A stretch of DNA of 64,000 bases from a virus, in IMG/VR virus record IMGVR_UViG_3300043409_001877, positions 1-64,000 of that record; one strand, 5' to 3'. How positions within the stretch are numbered: the stretch's first letter is position 1; each line of letters begins with the position of its first letter. The notes beneath the pieces are model-generated. The model had not been told where the DNA came from. It did no database searches and saw nothing but the letters and a program-made list of their open reading frames with translations. The translations under genes were made by a program, and so were the position numbers. Below are positions 43,220 through 52,904 of the stretch, piece by piece.

Positions 43220-45513
43220 TTTATATAATAATTTTTTTCTATATCATATAATGAATTTGTTTCATTCCAATTACCAAAGTAATAGTATTTGTTATTATAA
43301 GAATTAGCATCATTGTTTGTAACAATAACACCATTAATAACATTAGTATTATTATTCTCATCATCAACATAAATGTCAACAAGATTAGTGTCAAAAAAAT
43401 TTATATCATCTACAACTTTATTTAAATTACCTTTTTCATAGGAAGAATAAACACCATCTTTAATTAAATCAGGTAATTCATCAGTAATATCATGTATGAA
43501 TATTTCCATAACAGACTCTTTACCAGCACTTTGTCTGCAATTAATAAAAACACCGTAAGTGTACCCGTCACTAACAACTTGGTTAAAAGCTGGATGTACA
43601 TTAAATCCGTTTGTTTTAGCGCCAGTTTTTTTACCTAATTCAATAGCATACAAACTAGCCGTGAAAACTTCTGTTGAGTTGTCACCAAAATTCCACGTAC
43701 CAATATCACCAAATACATTATTACCGTTAATAATGAAGTTGTCAGCCGAAAATAAATTAGCGTACACTGTACCTGAATTTGTACCACCATTTCTTTTAAC
43801 ACCAATACCAAAATATAATTCACAATCAGTTACTTGTTCATTGTATGAATCAGAAATATCTATTGAAATTTCATTAACTATTTTTATCGGTCTATCTAAA
43901 GAACCAGCACCACCGTCTTGTGAAAGTACCCTAGGTATTAAAACTGATCCAATTATGGTTGGTTCATCTATATTATATGCACTATCAATTGTTATCGGAA
44001 AATTCCAAGGGGCGAGCGCTTTATCTGGGTTAAATTTAGGAAAATAACCAACGGTGTTATCAAGATCTTTTGTTAATATATTATTTCTACTATGTTTAGC
44101 GTGTATTGTTTTTACCGTATAAAATTTTCTTTTTCTATTTAATAAATCATATTCAAATAATCCAGACCATGTACCTTCCCAACCGCCAAGCCAAACATCA
44201 CCACTTAATGTTGATGGTATTCTTATACCTGGAATAATTGAATTAAAAAATCCACCTCGAACATTTCTCCTATTTGTAAAAGCATCATCAGTATCATAAA
44301 TTTCAAAAGCGTAATAACCTTTTGTTGGTATACCTATTGCGCTGTCTGTTGTTTCTACTAAATCACCAAATTCATTTGTTGTGTAATAATCCATATACAT
44401 TGGTAGGCTTATTCTAAAAATACCATTGTAATATGACCCACTGAATACCCCTAATCTTTTTCTACTACCCTTATTTAACTTATCATCTAAACGATAAACC
44501 ACAATTTCCATTTTTTGAAGTGGGTACAAATCACCAGTATAATAACCAACTGAATCATCTAAGAAATATATTTCTGGATTATTATCTGTTCTCCAGGCAT
44601 CTATATTATAATCATAATCTGGTCTAACACAAAACCCCTCAGTACTAGCGTGTACGTATCCAAAAAATATCGCAGTCGGTGTATATTTAAAATTTATTTT
44701 AAAATCACATCTTGTTATACCAACATCACAAAAATCATCATCACCCCAAAAAGGTGAAACTGTTACCTTTTTTACATTATGGAAAATATTAGGCATCTCA
44801 TCTAATTCAGTTTTAACTTCAACATCATAATTGTTGTTTCCGTTATATATAAAATTAGGTACTTTATTTTGGTTGATTGTTGTTTCTACTGCGTTACTAT
44901 TGATAAGCGTTTTAAGTTCTTCTATACTTTGATTTAAGGATGTTTGCTCAACTAAATCATTAGCCGATAAATCAAACGAGTTCGTATCAAATACATCAAA
45001 ATCCATAATAATATCGTGTTGCCCCAGTGGTACACCAAATATCATATAATCACCAGACTCATTAGTTGTTGTTGTATATTTATAATACTTATCCATTATT
45101 TCCACGTATTGTGGATAATGTGAAAAATCAGAAGAATCTGGGAAATTGCCAACAGCTCTGTGGCTTGGGTTTTTAGTGTTTCTAACTCTTGGTAATAAAT
45201 TATATCTAACACCATTAGGGAATGTATCGTTAATAGTTTCAAACGGATATAATTCAGTTATTTCCGTTCTAAGTTTATCTTCTTCGGTTATTGGTATAAA
45301 AATACTAACTTTAGCATTCTGGACACCAAACCCGCTATTAAGCATTACTCTACCAACTATAGCACCAAAATCAGAACACTGCCTATCGTAAGCATCTGCG
45401 CTAGTAATCTTAAGACTTAAAATCTCAAGATTATCAAATTCTTGTTCAATATTTAATGTTACCTTCTGATCTTCTTTAACAAAATCAATTGGTATTCTTA
45501 TGTTTCTTTCCAT
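43216..45513 (-). CDS. Baseplate/tail protein with carboxypeptidase-regulatory-like fold
   Basis: A 765-residue protein. After an N-terminal strand region, residues of about 40-160 read like an Ig-like, carboxypeptidase-regulatory domain (IVGRVMLNSGFGVQNAKVSI, then TTTNESGDYMIFGVPLGQHD), a beta-sandwich found in many adhesion and baseplate proteins. The remainder is beta-rich with Trp/Gly motifs (DVWLGGWEGTWSGLFEY). It follows the gp6-like gene by one base in the wedge operon and probably decorates the baseplate periphery. Confidence 0.75.
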   Translation of the reverse strand: MERNIRIPIDFVKEDQKVTLNIEQEFDNLEILSLKITSADAYDRQCSDFGAIVGRVMLNSGFGVQNAKVSIFIPITEEDKLRTEITELYPFETINDTFPNGVRYNLLPRVRNTKNPSHRAVGNFPDSSDFSHYPQYVEIMDKYYKYTTTTNESGDYMIFGVPLGQHDIIMDFDVFDTNSFDLSANDLVEQTSLNQSIEELKTLINSNAVETTINQNKVPNFIYNGNNNYDVEVKTELDEMPNIFHNVKKVTVSPFWGDDDFCDVGITRCDFKINFKYTPTAIFFGYVHASTEGFCVRPDYDYNIDAWRTDNNPEIYFLDDSVGYYTGDLYPLQKMEIVVYRLDDKLNKGSRKRLGVFSGSYYNGIFRISLPMYMDYYTTNEFGDLVETTDSAIGIPTKGYYAFEIYDTDDAFTNRRNVRGGFFNSIIPGIRIPSTLSGDVWLGGWEGTWSGLFEYDLLNRKRKFYTVKTIHAKHSRNNILTKDLDNTVGYFPKFNPDKALAPWNFPITIDSAYNIDEPTIIGSVLIPRVLSQDGGAGSLDRPIKIVNEISIDISDSYNEQVTDCELYFGIGVKRNGGTNSGTVYANLFSADNFIINGNNVFGDIGTWNFGDNSTEVFTASLYAIELGKKTGAKTNGFNVHPAFNQVVSDGYTYGVFINCRQSAGKESVMEIFIHDITDELPDLIKDGVYSSYEKGNLNKVVDDINFFDTNLVDIYVDDENNNTNVINGVIVTNNDANSYNNKYYYFGNWNETNSLYDIEKNYYIK

Positions 45514-45514
45514 T

Positions 45515-47332
45515 TTAGAACCCTAGTACGTTTTGAGTTGTTGGTATAACAACAATGTCTTTTTCCGTATATTTTACTTGTAGAATTTGGTCACCATTAA
45601 CTCTAATAGCACCACCAGTTAAATCAATTTCATTTGTTGTGATGTCCACAATATCATTGCTAGAAATTATTGATGTGGAATAATCTCCACCGACTTTATT
45701 ATAAGCTTTAATATAATTAATATTTAAAATACCGTCAATTTGTGATAATTTTTTAATCAAACCACCAATTAAATAACTCTGACCTAAAGAAGTATTTTCC
45801 TTGGTAAAATCGTTGGCAATAGTAGATGCTATACTTCCAATTACATTTACTTGAGCACCGTCTTCACAAAGAACTGAAATTTCAAATCCAATGTTAATAA
45901 CCTCAGCTGGTTTAACAACAACATAATCATTAATCATTCTGTAACGAGATAAATAATTCGCAACATTTTCTAAAAGAACTGATGAAACACTATCGCTTAA
46001 ATTACCATCACTATCTGTTGATAATATACCTATATTAATTTTATTTTGTACTTGAGTTACACTTGCTTTAGCTGGTGAACCAAACTTAGCTGGCATGCCT
46101 AATAATATAGCTTTATAATCTTGTAATGTTACAGCTCTATTTTGTGCTGCAAAGTTATATGAAATATAATTTCTAAGCTCTTCTATAGACGGTGCGTCAC
46201 CACCACCAATAGCTGGAGTTATGTTTGTTACAGTTAAAGAGCCTTGAACAATAGCATTAGTTCTTTCGTCAGATCCTGTTATTTTAACCGCTATTTGACC
46301 TATTGTATTAATTACACCAAGACCAACATTTGTATCAGCTCCACCACCAATTCTATATTTTACGTATAATGTTGTGTTGTTAATTGGAGCCCAACCTAAA
46401 CTGGTGTTATTTAAAAAACTTTTTAAATCAAAACTACCCGCATCAACAAAATCATCTAAAATATCCAATCCTTGATTTATTTGAGATCCGAATGTTAAAA
46501 CACAAAACCCATTTGGCGTAAATTCTTTAATAAATCTTTTATCAATTTTATTATAAGCACCATTATAAATACCATTAACTGGTGCTGTTGTTGGGTCTTC
46601 TATAAAGACACTGTCCTCAGCTAATGAAGGTACTTCATACCATTTATTGGTTCCTGATTTAAATTCTGTAATAGTTGGTAATACTTCAAATGTGGTACCA
46701 TTTTTATGAATAACTGATTCGATTGATATTACATTATTTTCAGGTAATGTTATTTGATAGAATGGTTTTGTGTTATTAATTGTTTGAGTGTAAACTCTAG
46801 TGGCACCAGCAATAACGATACCTGTTTTAGTTATTTTATAAGCGCTTAAAACACCGTTAACAAAAATAGGTACTTTAGTTCTATCAACTTTGTTTGATAT
46901 ATTAAAATTTGAAGCAAAATCAATATCATATAATAATTCAAAACTGTTAGTATCGGCTAAAAATTGTGAACCAGCATATAATAATGGTAAATAACTTTTA
47001 TCTTCAGCATCTCCTCTGGCTGGAACTTGTACCGTAAACTGACAAACAGCAATACTAGCGGAAGTGCCTGGTAATTTTAAACCATATGTTTTGGCAATAT
47101 TATATAATGATTGTTTTTCTTGTGCGTAATCTAAAACAGTTTCTTGTAAAGATCTATCAATATGAAATTGTAAGTTATCTGATATAGCCGCATTAAGGTC
47201 TAATAATACAGATAAGATAGAAGCGTCATTGTAATTTTGAACAATTCCAGGGTAGTATTGTTTTATATAATTTATTTGCTCGGTTTTTAACGAAGCGAAA
47301 TCTCTTTTACTATAATTAATTGTTTTTGCCAT
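45515..47332 (-). CDS. Baseplate wedge protein, gp6/baseplate J-like
   Basis: A 605-residue protein with the baseplate J/gp6 pattern: KRDFASLKTEQINYIKQYYP, then LLDLNAAISDNLQFHIDRSL (about 47-66), then QEKQSLYNIAKTYGLKLPG. A later GGGDAPSIEELRNYISYNFA block with NRAVTLQDYKAIL is the J-family core. gp6 dimers form the wedge ring that triggers sheath contraction in T4. The next gene upstream is the gp25-like protein, the normal partner and gene order. Confidence 0.93.
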   Translation of the reverse strand: MAKTINYSKRDFASLKTEQINYIKQYYPGIVQNYNDASILSVLLDLNAAISDNLQFHIDRSLQETVLDYAQEKQSLYNIAKTYGLKLPGTSASIAVCQFTVQVPARGDAEDKSYLPLLYAGSQFLADTNSFELLYDIDFASNFNISNKVDRTKVPIFVNGVLSAYKITKTGIVIAGATRVYTQTINNTKPFYQITLPENNVISIESVIHKNGTTFEVLPTITEFKSGTNKWYEVPSLAEDSVFIEDPTTAPVNGIYNGAYNKIDKRFIKEFTPNGFCVLTFGSQINQGLDILDDFVDAGSFDLKSFLNNTSLGWAPINNTTLYVKYRIGGGADTNVGLGVINTIGQIAVKITGSDERTNAIVQGSLTVTNITPAIGGGDAPSIEELRNYISYNFAAQNRAVTLQDYKAILLGMPAKFGSPAKASVTQVQNKINIGILSTDSDGNLSDSVSSVLLENVANYLSRYRMINDYVVVKPAEVINIGFEISVLCEDGAQVNVIGSIASTIANDFTKENTSLGQSYLIGGLIKKLSQIDGILNINYIKAYNKVGGDYSTSIISSNDIVDITTNEIDLTGGAIRVNGDQILQVKYTEKDIVVIPTTQNVLGF

Positions 47333-47333
47333 T

Positions 47334-47753
47334 TTATAATACTAAGGTTACTGTATCTGAGGATTGAAAAGTCCTTGATGTTATTGTATAATCAATATTT
47401 ATTCTAACGCTGTGTTGTTTTTTATCATCATTAATATATTCAATATTATCATAAAATTGCTCAATATTAATCTTGTTAATTTTTAAATTAGGTATATATT
47501 TTTCAACAGAATCTGTTATTTCATTTTCAATTTTAGTTATTATAATCTCATCAAGCGGTTCAAAAATATATTGGTATAAATTTGTACCAAAATCTGGTAA
47601 GTAATATCTACTACCTCTTCTGGTTAATAATAAATGAATTAAACTTGATTTAATTTCAGACTCAGGTATTTTTGTTAATTTTAAAAAATCACCATTGTCA
47701 CTATCACCAAAAGGGAAATTTATACCGTATGTCGTCTTCCTAATATTATTCAT
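47334..47753 (-). CDS. Baseplate wedge protein, gp25-like (GPW/gp25 family)
   Basis: A 139-residue protein of the gp25/GPW family: YGINFPFGDSDNGDFLKL near the start and LLTRRGSRYYLPDFGTNLY (about 44-62), then a FEPLDEIIITKIENEI helix. This small subunit links the wedge to the sheath. It heads the tail operon, is followed one base later by the gp6-like gene, and has a TATTTAT motif 14 bases upstream. Despite the old lysozyme-like label in this family, no catalytic residues are evident. Confidence 0.93.
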   Translation of the reverse strand: MNNIRKTTYGINFPFGDSDNGDFLKLTKIPESEIKSSLIHLLLTRRGSRYYLPDFGTNLYQYIFEPLDEIIITKIENEITDSVEKYIPNLKINKINIEQFYDNIEYINDDKKQHSVRINIDYTITSRTFQSSDTVTLVL

Positions 47754-47767
47754 GATTATATTTTATC

Positions 47768-47774
47768 ATAAATA
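47768..47774 (-). promoter_or_regulatory. TATTTAT motif before the gp25-like gene
   Basis: The minus strand reads TTACTATTTATGATAAAATA, 14 bases before the ATG at 47753 and just past the nrdA terminator, so it most likely starts the baseplate transcript. Confidence 0.55.
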
Positions 47775-47799
47775 GTAAGAAAATTTATTTTATTGTAAA

Positions 47800-47826
47800 G
47801 AAAAAAGCCACCTTTTTGGTGGCTTT
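47800..47826 (-). terminator. Rho-independent terminator after nrdA
   Basis: AAAGCCACC and GGTGGCTTT pair (9 bp, 47804-47812 and 47818-47826) around a five-base loop. The minus strand then has a T-run, ending the nrdB-nrdA transcript five bases after its stop codon and isolating it from the baseplate genes. Confidence 0.9.
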
Positions 47827-47830
47827 ATTA

Positions 47831-49984
47831 TTAACTTGAACATCCGAAACACTCATACTGTGAATTATCGGGCTTTTTAGGTAATGGTTCAGATGAACCA
47901 CCACTTGATAGTTTTGAATTATTCTCTATTTTTGATTTTGTTCTGGTATAATATACACCAGATTTAAGACCAGATTTCCACGCAAACATTAAAGCGCTTG
48001 ATATCTTAGAATATTTAGCATCCGAGTGGTATACATTTAATGATTGTGATTGATCAACATAGTTATTCCTAATAGCTGATAATTCCAATAACGTTTTTTG
48101 TGAAATCTCCCAAACGTCTTTATAGCGATACTTAATATCTTCTGGAATTTCGTTAATTAACTGAATGCTACCACCATTAGAGACAATTTTATTCTTAATA
48201 TCATTATCCCATAGGCTAATTTCATCTAATTCTCTAACTAAATGCTTATTAATAACTAAAAACTCACCCTGACCAACTCTTCTGGTAAACAAATTAGAAG
48301 TTACTGGTTCAAACGACTCAAAAACACCTAATAAAATAGCGGAAGATGCTGTTGGCATTAACCCTAAAAATAATGAATTTAATACAGGAATTGGTTCCCC
48401 AGATGGTAATGGACTCCAACCCTCAATATATGTCTCACCTTGTGAATATGGACTACCGTCCCAAGCTGGGTACGTTCTGTTTTGTTCCTTAGCCATTTTC
48501 ATAGACTCAGTAACCGCAGCTTTGTACATTGTTTCGAAAATATCTTTATTCCATTTTTTAGCTTCTTCACTTTCGAATGAAATTTTCTTTTTAGCGAAGA
48601 AATCAGCTAAACCAGCTACACCAATAGCTAACGACCTTTGGTCTAACCCAGCTAAAGCACTCCACTCATCACTCCATTTATTCTTATCAATAACGGAATT
48701 TAACGCTCTAACCATTACTTTGGTGCTTTTGGCAATAGTTGCTAACTCATTATGCTCAGCCAAATTAATTGAACCTAAAGTGCATTGTGATGTGTAACCT
48801 GGTTTAGATACATTGGTAATTTCAATACAGAGATTACTCTGCTTAATAACCCCAATATTCCTTTGCATGTTTTTTCTATTAGCATTGTCTTTAAAGAACA
48901 CATATGGTCTACCACTTTCAACTTGTGATTTAATAATAGCATCCCAAATGGTTTTAGCGTTTGCTTTATACCCGATACCAAGTTCAACAGCTTTATTGTA
49001 CATTTCAACAAACTCATCACCCCAGGTTTCGTGTAATGGTTTTAAACCAGCTTTTTCGATATCATTTGGACAAAATAAATACCAATCTTCATTGTTAATT
49101 AATTTTTCCATGAATAAGTCATTGATAACCACAGAAGTAAATAAATCTCTGGCTCTCATTTGTTCGTCTCCGATTGGTAGTGTTAACTCAAGAAAATCAA
49201 TAATGTCTCTGTGCCAAACTGACAAATATAAAGCGCAGCTACCAGAACGACTACCTTGCTTATAGAATCTCATTTTACTTTGAACCATATCAGCAAGTCT
49301 AACAACACCACCAGCATTTGAATTAAATGAACTTACCATTGAATGTTTACTTCTAATTGGATCTATTAATAAACCTATCCCAGAACCCTCTTTTGAGGCG
49401 TATGACATCTTTGTAAGCGTCTCTTCAATACCTTGGATGGTATCGCTATGAAGTGTCGTTAAATTGCACGAAATCATCCCATTTCGCTTATCAATACCTG
49501 CATTAGTATATATAGGGGTTGCAAAGTTCATTCTTTTATGAGTTAACTCATCTAAGAACATTTTTTTTTCGCTTGGGGTTGTGGCTAAATGTGAAGCAAC
49601 TCTTTCATACATACATGATGGTAACTCAACTGGTGTATTACCTTCTTTAACTGAGTATTTTTTTAAAAATGTTGTCGCAGCAAAGAAATCGTAAGTCATA
49701 TCAACTTCTTGTAGTTCTTTACCAATTAATTTAGATTGTCTACTTAATAATAATCTACCACCTAATGTCGCATAATCTGGGTGATTAATTACTTTATCAG
49801 CTGATTTAAAAGCTATTAACTCATCTAATTCAGTTGTTGTCATATCATCATAAATTAATGGTATAACTTCTTTAAATAAACTATCCGAATCAACATTTAA
49901 ATCTTTTGAATGTTGTTTAATTCTACTTAATATTTTATTAGGCATAAAAGCCTGATACTCACCGTTTCTTTTCTTAATTCTCAT
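47831..49984 (-). CDS. nrdA: Ribonucleoside-diphosphate reductase, alpha subunit
   Basis: A 717-residue class I large subunit that reduces ribonucleotides for phage DNA synthesis. The N-terminal 85 residues form an ATP-cone (IKKRNGEYQAFMPNKILSRI), so allosteric activity control is probably kept. Catalytic-core motifs include GMISCNLTTLHSD, GSGIGLLIDPIRS, SNLCIEI, LGLMPTASSA (P-T-A-S) and the C-terminal redox pair CFGC three residues from the end. It lies 13 bases after nrdB and is closed by a terminator. Length is normal and the gene appears intact. Confidence 0.96.
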   Translation of the reverse strand: MRIKKRNGEYQAFMPNKILSRIKQHSKDLNVDSDSLFKEVIPLIYDDMTTTELDELIAFKSADKVINHPDYATLGGRLLLSRQSKLIGKELQEVDMTYDFFAATTFLKKYSVKEGNTPVELPSCMYERVASHLATTPSEKKMFLDELTHKRMNFATPIYTNAGIDKRNGMISCNLTTLHSDTIQGIEETLTKMSYASKEGSGIGLLIDPIRSKHSMVSSFNSNAGGVVRLADMVQSKMRFYKQGSRSGSCALYLSVWHRDIIDFLELTLPIGDEQMRARDLFTSVVINDLFMEKLINNEDWYLFCPNDIEKAGLKPLHETWGDEFVEMYNKAVELGIGYKANAKTIWDAIIKSQVESGRPYVFFKDNANRKNMQRNIGVIKQSNLCIEITNVSKPGYTSQCTLGSINLAEHNELATIAKSTKVMVRALNSVIDKNKWSDEWSALAGLDQRSLAIGVAGLADFFAKKKISFESEEAKKWNKDIFETMYKAAVTESMKMAKEQNRTYPAWDGSPYSQGETYIEGWSPLPSGEPIPVLNSLFLGLMPTASSAILLGVFESFEPVTSNLFTRRVGQGEFLVINKHLVRELDEISLWDNDIKNKIVSNGGSIQLINEIPEDIKYRYKDVWEISQKTLLELSAIRNNYVDQSQSLNVYHSDAKYSKISSALMFAWKSGLKSGVYYTRTKSKIENNSKLSSGGSSEPLPKKPDNSQYECFGCSS

Positions 49985-49997
49985 TATCTATAATATT

Positions 49998-50945
49998 TTA
50001 AAATTCATCATCAAACATACCATCAGTTGTTGTTGGGATGTCCACTCTAGTGTATTGTCCAATTCTTTGTTCAAAGAAATTGTTTTTGGCTGAAAGACCT
50101 ATTCTAGCCATGTAATCTAATGGATTGTTTACGTTAAACTCTGGTTCAATACCAAAATCTTTTAAAACAACATCTGTTACGTATCTAACATATTGAACCA
50201 TCATGTCGGTTGTTAGACCCATTAATCCATTTGGCATACTGTCTTTAACAAAAATTTCTTCAACTTGACAACAAGATAATATAATTTCTCTAACATCAAC
50301 AGATGATAATTGATTAATGGCGTATTTGTTATATAAATTTACAGCGAATTCATAATGTAATGTTTCATCTTTGATGATTAACTCATTCATTGAAGCTAAA
50401 CCTTCCATTTTGTTTCTTGACCTATACCAGAACACACCAGCAAATACGGAACTAAATGAAATACCTTCAACGCAAGCAAAAGCTATTAATCTGTGTACAA
50501 ATGATGGATGGTTAATCCATTTTTCAGCCCAAGAAGCTTTTGCTGAAATGGATAAACTAGTTTCCATGGAATTAAATAAATCCGTTTTTTCTTTATCGTC
50601 TTTAATGTAAGCTTCAATTAATAATGAATATCCATTTGCGTGAACTTGTTCAATAAAGGTTTGGTGACCATAAAAGTATTGAGCTTCAAGTAAATCAACT
50701 TCGCTCATAAAATTAGTTGCCAAATTATCAATCACTAAACCATCTGATATAGCAAAAAACCCTAAAATATTCTTTAAATATAATTTTTCAGAGTCTGTTA
50801 ATTCAGGGTATTTGTCTTTTGATAGATCTATTTCCTCAGCCACCCAAGTTTGTTTTTCTGCTTTTTTATAGAAATCCCATAAATCTGGGTGGGTAATCGG
50901 AAAAATTGAATACCTCTTTGTTAAATCGTTGCTCTTTAAGTTCAT
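49998..50945 (-). CDS. nrdB: Ribonucleoside-diphosphate reductase, beta subunit
   Basis: A 315-residue class I small subunit. Helices carrying the di-iron ligands are recognisable: NILGFFAISDGLVIDNL, EAQYFYGHQTFIEQVHANGYSLLIE, VEGISFSSVFAGVFWY and KDETLHYEFAVNLY, with the E-x-x-H pairs in place. It makes the radical used by NrdA, encoded next. The order beta before alpha is the reverse of E. coli. A TACCTTTG -7-like element and a TATTTAT motif both lie upstream. Confidence 0.95.
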   Translation of the reverse strand: MNLKSNDLTKRYSIFPITHPDLWDFYKKAEKQTWVAEEIDLSKDKYPELTDSEKLYLKNILGFFAISDGLVIDNLATNFMSEVDLLEAQYFYGHQTFIEQVHANGYSLLIEAYIKDDKEKTDLFNSMETSLSISAKASWAEKWINHPSFVHRLIAFACVEGISFSSVFAGVFWYRSRNKMEGLASMNELIIKDETLHYEFAVNLYNKYAINQLSSVDVREIILSCCQVEEIFVKDSMPNGLMGLTTDMMVQYVRYVTDVVLKDFGIEPEFNVNNPLDYMARIGLSAKNNFFEQRIGQYTRVDIPTTTDGMFDDEF

Positions 50946-50958
50946 AATATGTTTTTAT

Positions 50959-50978
50959 ATAAATACCCTTCAAAGGTA
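50959..50978 (-). promoter_or_regulatory. Composite upstream elements of nrdB
   Basis: Minus strand: TACCTTTG (50978-50971), matching the Bacteroidota -7 consensus but with a weak -33 (TTTT at N19). It is followed by GGGTATTTATATAAA (TATTTAT at 50965-50959), 13 bases before the ATG. Both promoter types may act here. Confidence 0.4.
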
Positions 50979-51015
50979 CTTTTAATTTGTTAAATAAAAA
51001 AATTTTGTTGTTTTT

Positions 51016-52422
51016 TTAAGGGGTTTCGTTAGCTCTAGCTTTTACTATTTCTCGGTATTGTTGTCTATTTTTTTCGATTCTTTTCTTTTCGCTATCGATT
51101 TCAAATCCATTTTCTGTAACTCTATCGTTAGTATCAATTTCAAGTAAACCATTATCGAATTTACAATTTTGGAAAATCATACCATCTGAACCTAATCTAT
51201 TTTTAAGAATAGATATTGTGGCAACTTTTTGTTCTTTTTGTTCCAACGTTTTACCAATACTCATAATAAAGTGAGCAATTTGAGCTTTTTTAAGTGAACC
51301 ACCCATGTTTTCAGTTCTAACAACCTCAACACTAGTAGAGGCTCTATTACCTTGAGTTGCTGTCCAACAAGCAACATCCATCTCTTCAGCCATTGTCTCA
51401 AGTAAACGCATTATTTTACCCTCATTAGACCATTCTTCAGCGCCCTGTGTTTCTTTCTCCAATGACAAACAATCAACATAATCAAGAACTAATAAATCAA
51501 TCTTATTCCCCTTGGAGTTTAATTTCTTAATAATGTTTTTGATTTTTGTAATAGTAACACCATCAGCTGGTAATTTCTGAAGAAAAATATGATTATCAGT
51601 CTTTTCTCTTGTTTCTTTAAACTTTTGTAATTTACCTTTAACAATTACACTAAACTCTGGATTTGCAATATCGGATAATTGCGTTTGAGTCATAATGGCA
51701 TAGTGTTTTCTTTGGATAGCTTTTTCTTTATCTTCAAAAAATACTTGTAAAACATTTCTACCATCCATATAAGCTTGGTTGGCTACTTTTGTTAAAAAAG
51801 TTGTTTTACCAACACCAAGTGGTGCAATAACTAAAGCTAACTCTTGTTTAGCTAAACCACCAGACATAATTTCATCAATACCATCAATACCTGTTTTTAT
51901 TGGGTCACGAAATTCATCGGATAAAACGTTGTCAAGATCATGATACAACGTAATTGAGTCTTCAACCTCTTTAAATATTAAAGCATCTTTTAATACTTTT
52001 TCAATAATATCATAATCATCAACCACACCACGTTGCAACTTCTTGTCAATCTCAGACATTGCTTGTTTTAAGTTCTGTAGTTTACAAAATTTAACAACAA
52101 ACGGTTGTACGTTTTTATTGGTTACTTTTATGTTCTCAATTTCCTGAACTGTGTCTAACACTTGTGCTTTAGCAGCATCTTGGTCAGCCATGTCCATATT
52201 GATTTGAGATCTTAAATTAGGAAAATTTAAGATTGCTTGATGTTTTTTATAATAATGTTTTAAACAATGTGTTATTTTCTGAAGAGCGTCAACATTAAAA
52301 TGTTTAACCTCTAAAGAATCTATAACCGTTTCCCCAAATTTTGGGTCGGTTATAATCTCATTAAATAATTCTAATTGATAATCTCTACCTAATTCGGCAA
52401 TGGATGTATGGTTTGTGCTCAT
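51016..52422 (-). CDS. DnaB-like replicative helicase (gp41 type)
   Basis: A 468-residue protein with an N-terminal helical domain and a RecA-like ATPase domain. The P-loop is APLGVGKTTF (about 198-207), Walker B is DLLVLDYVD, and there are WTATQGNRAS (about 358) and an arginine-bearing LKNRLGSDG near the end. It would unwind DNA at the fork, loaded onto SSB-covered strands, and pair with the primase at 20 kb. It ends the uvsX-FEN-helicase transcript and precedes nrdB. No intein is seen. Confidence 0.92.
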   Translation of the reverse strand: MSTNHTSIAELGRDYQLELFNEIITDPKFGETVIDSLEVKHFNVDALQKITHCLKHYYKKHQAILNFPNLRSQINMDMADQDAAKAQVLDTVQEIENIKVTNKNVQPFVVKFCKLQNLKQAMSEIDKKLQRGVVDDYDIIEKVLKDALIFKEVEDSITLYHDLDNVLSDEFRDPIKTGIDGIDEIMSGGLAKQELALVIAPLGVGKTTFLTKVANQAYMDGRNVLQVFFEDKEKAIQRKHYAIMTQTQLSDIANPEFSVIVKGKLQKFKETREKTDNHIFLQKLPADGVTITKIKNIIKKLNSKGNKIDLLVLDYVDCLSLEKETQGAEEWSNEGKIMRLLETMAEEMDVACWTATQGNRASTSVEVVRTENMGGSLKKAQIAHFIMSIGKTLEQKEQKVATISILKNRLGSDGMIFQNCKFDNGLLEIDTNDRVTENGFEIDSEKKRIEKNRQQYREIVKARANETP

Positions 52423-52427
52423 GTTTA

Positions 52428-52901
52428 TTATACTGTAAGTTCATAATTTAAATACGTTGTTTCTAATCTATCTGTTCTTTCTGATAGACACTTTTGAATT
52501 CTAGTAATCATACTGTAGATATGTTCTCTAATATCTACCGTGTATCTAATCTTAACAGGATAAATAGTAGCATCCCATTCACGATAAGCTATAATCTTAC
52601 CATCCATTTTAACAACAATCTTCATGATATCTTTTGAAGCATTTTGTTCGAAGTTTTTATTTTCATAAAAAACACGAGCATTATCATTCATAAAATCCAA
52701 TGTTTTGTTTTTCATGTGGTGTTGGACGATTTCTTGATTCTCATCAATAACATATTTAAAATTCATTGAGTTAATTGATTTGTTGTTAAAACCAATTACG
52801 CTAAAAAATCTTTGTACGATTATATTATCGTTTAGATAAACTGTAAATTCAAACTTTTTTTGGTCTTTGTTGAATTCTTTTTTTTCTGGAGTTGTGTTCA
52901 T
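52428..52901 (-). CDS. Hypothetical protein between FEN nuclease and helicase
   Basis: A 157-residue protein, alpha/beta by pattern, with YLNDNIIVQRFFSVIGF, VKMDGKIIAYREWDATIYP and a C-terminal segment EHIYSMITRIQKCL. It has no recognised catalytic motif. Its position, three bases from FEN and five from the helicase, suggests a replication accessory role, such as a helicase loader by T4 analogy. No gp59-like sequence features were found, so this remains a guess. Confidence 0.75.
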   Translation of the reverse strand: MNTTPEKKEFNKDQKKFEFTVYLNDNIIVQRFFSVIGFNNKSINSMNFKYVIDENQEIVQHHMKNKTLDFMNDNARVFYENKNFEQNASKDIMKIVVKMDGKIIAYREWDATIYPVKIRYTVDIREHIYSMITRIQKCLSERTDRLETTYLNYELTV

Positions 52902-52904
52902 TTT

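Noticed and set aside
43559-44047. 162-codon plus-strand ORF opposite the baseplate gene
   Set aside because: It lies wholly antisense to the 765-residue protein, has a biased composition and no upstream signals; the minus-strand frame is the better gene.
48813-49265. 150-codon plus-strand ORF opposite nrdA
   Set aside because: Antisense to a conserved enzyme with all motifs in place; a frame shadow.
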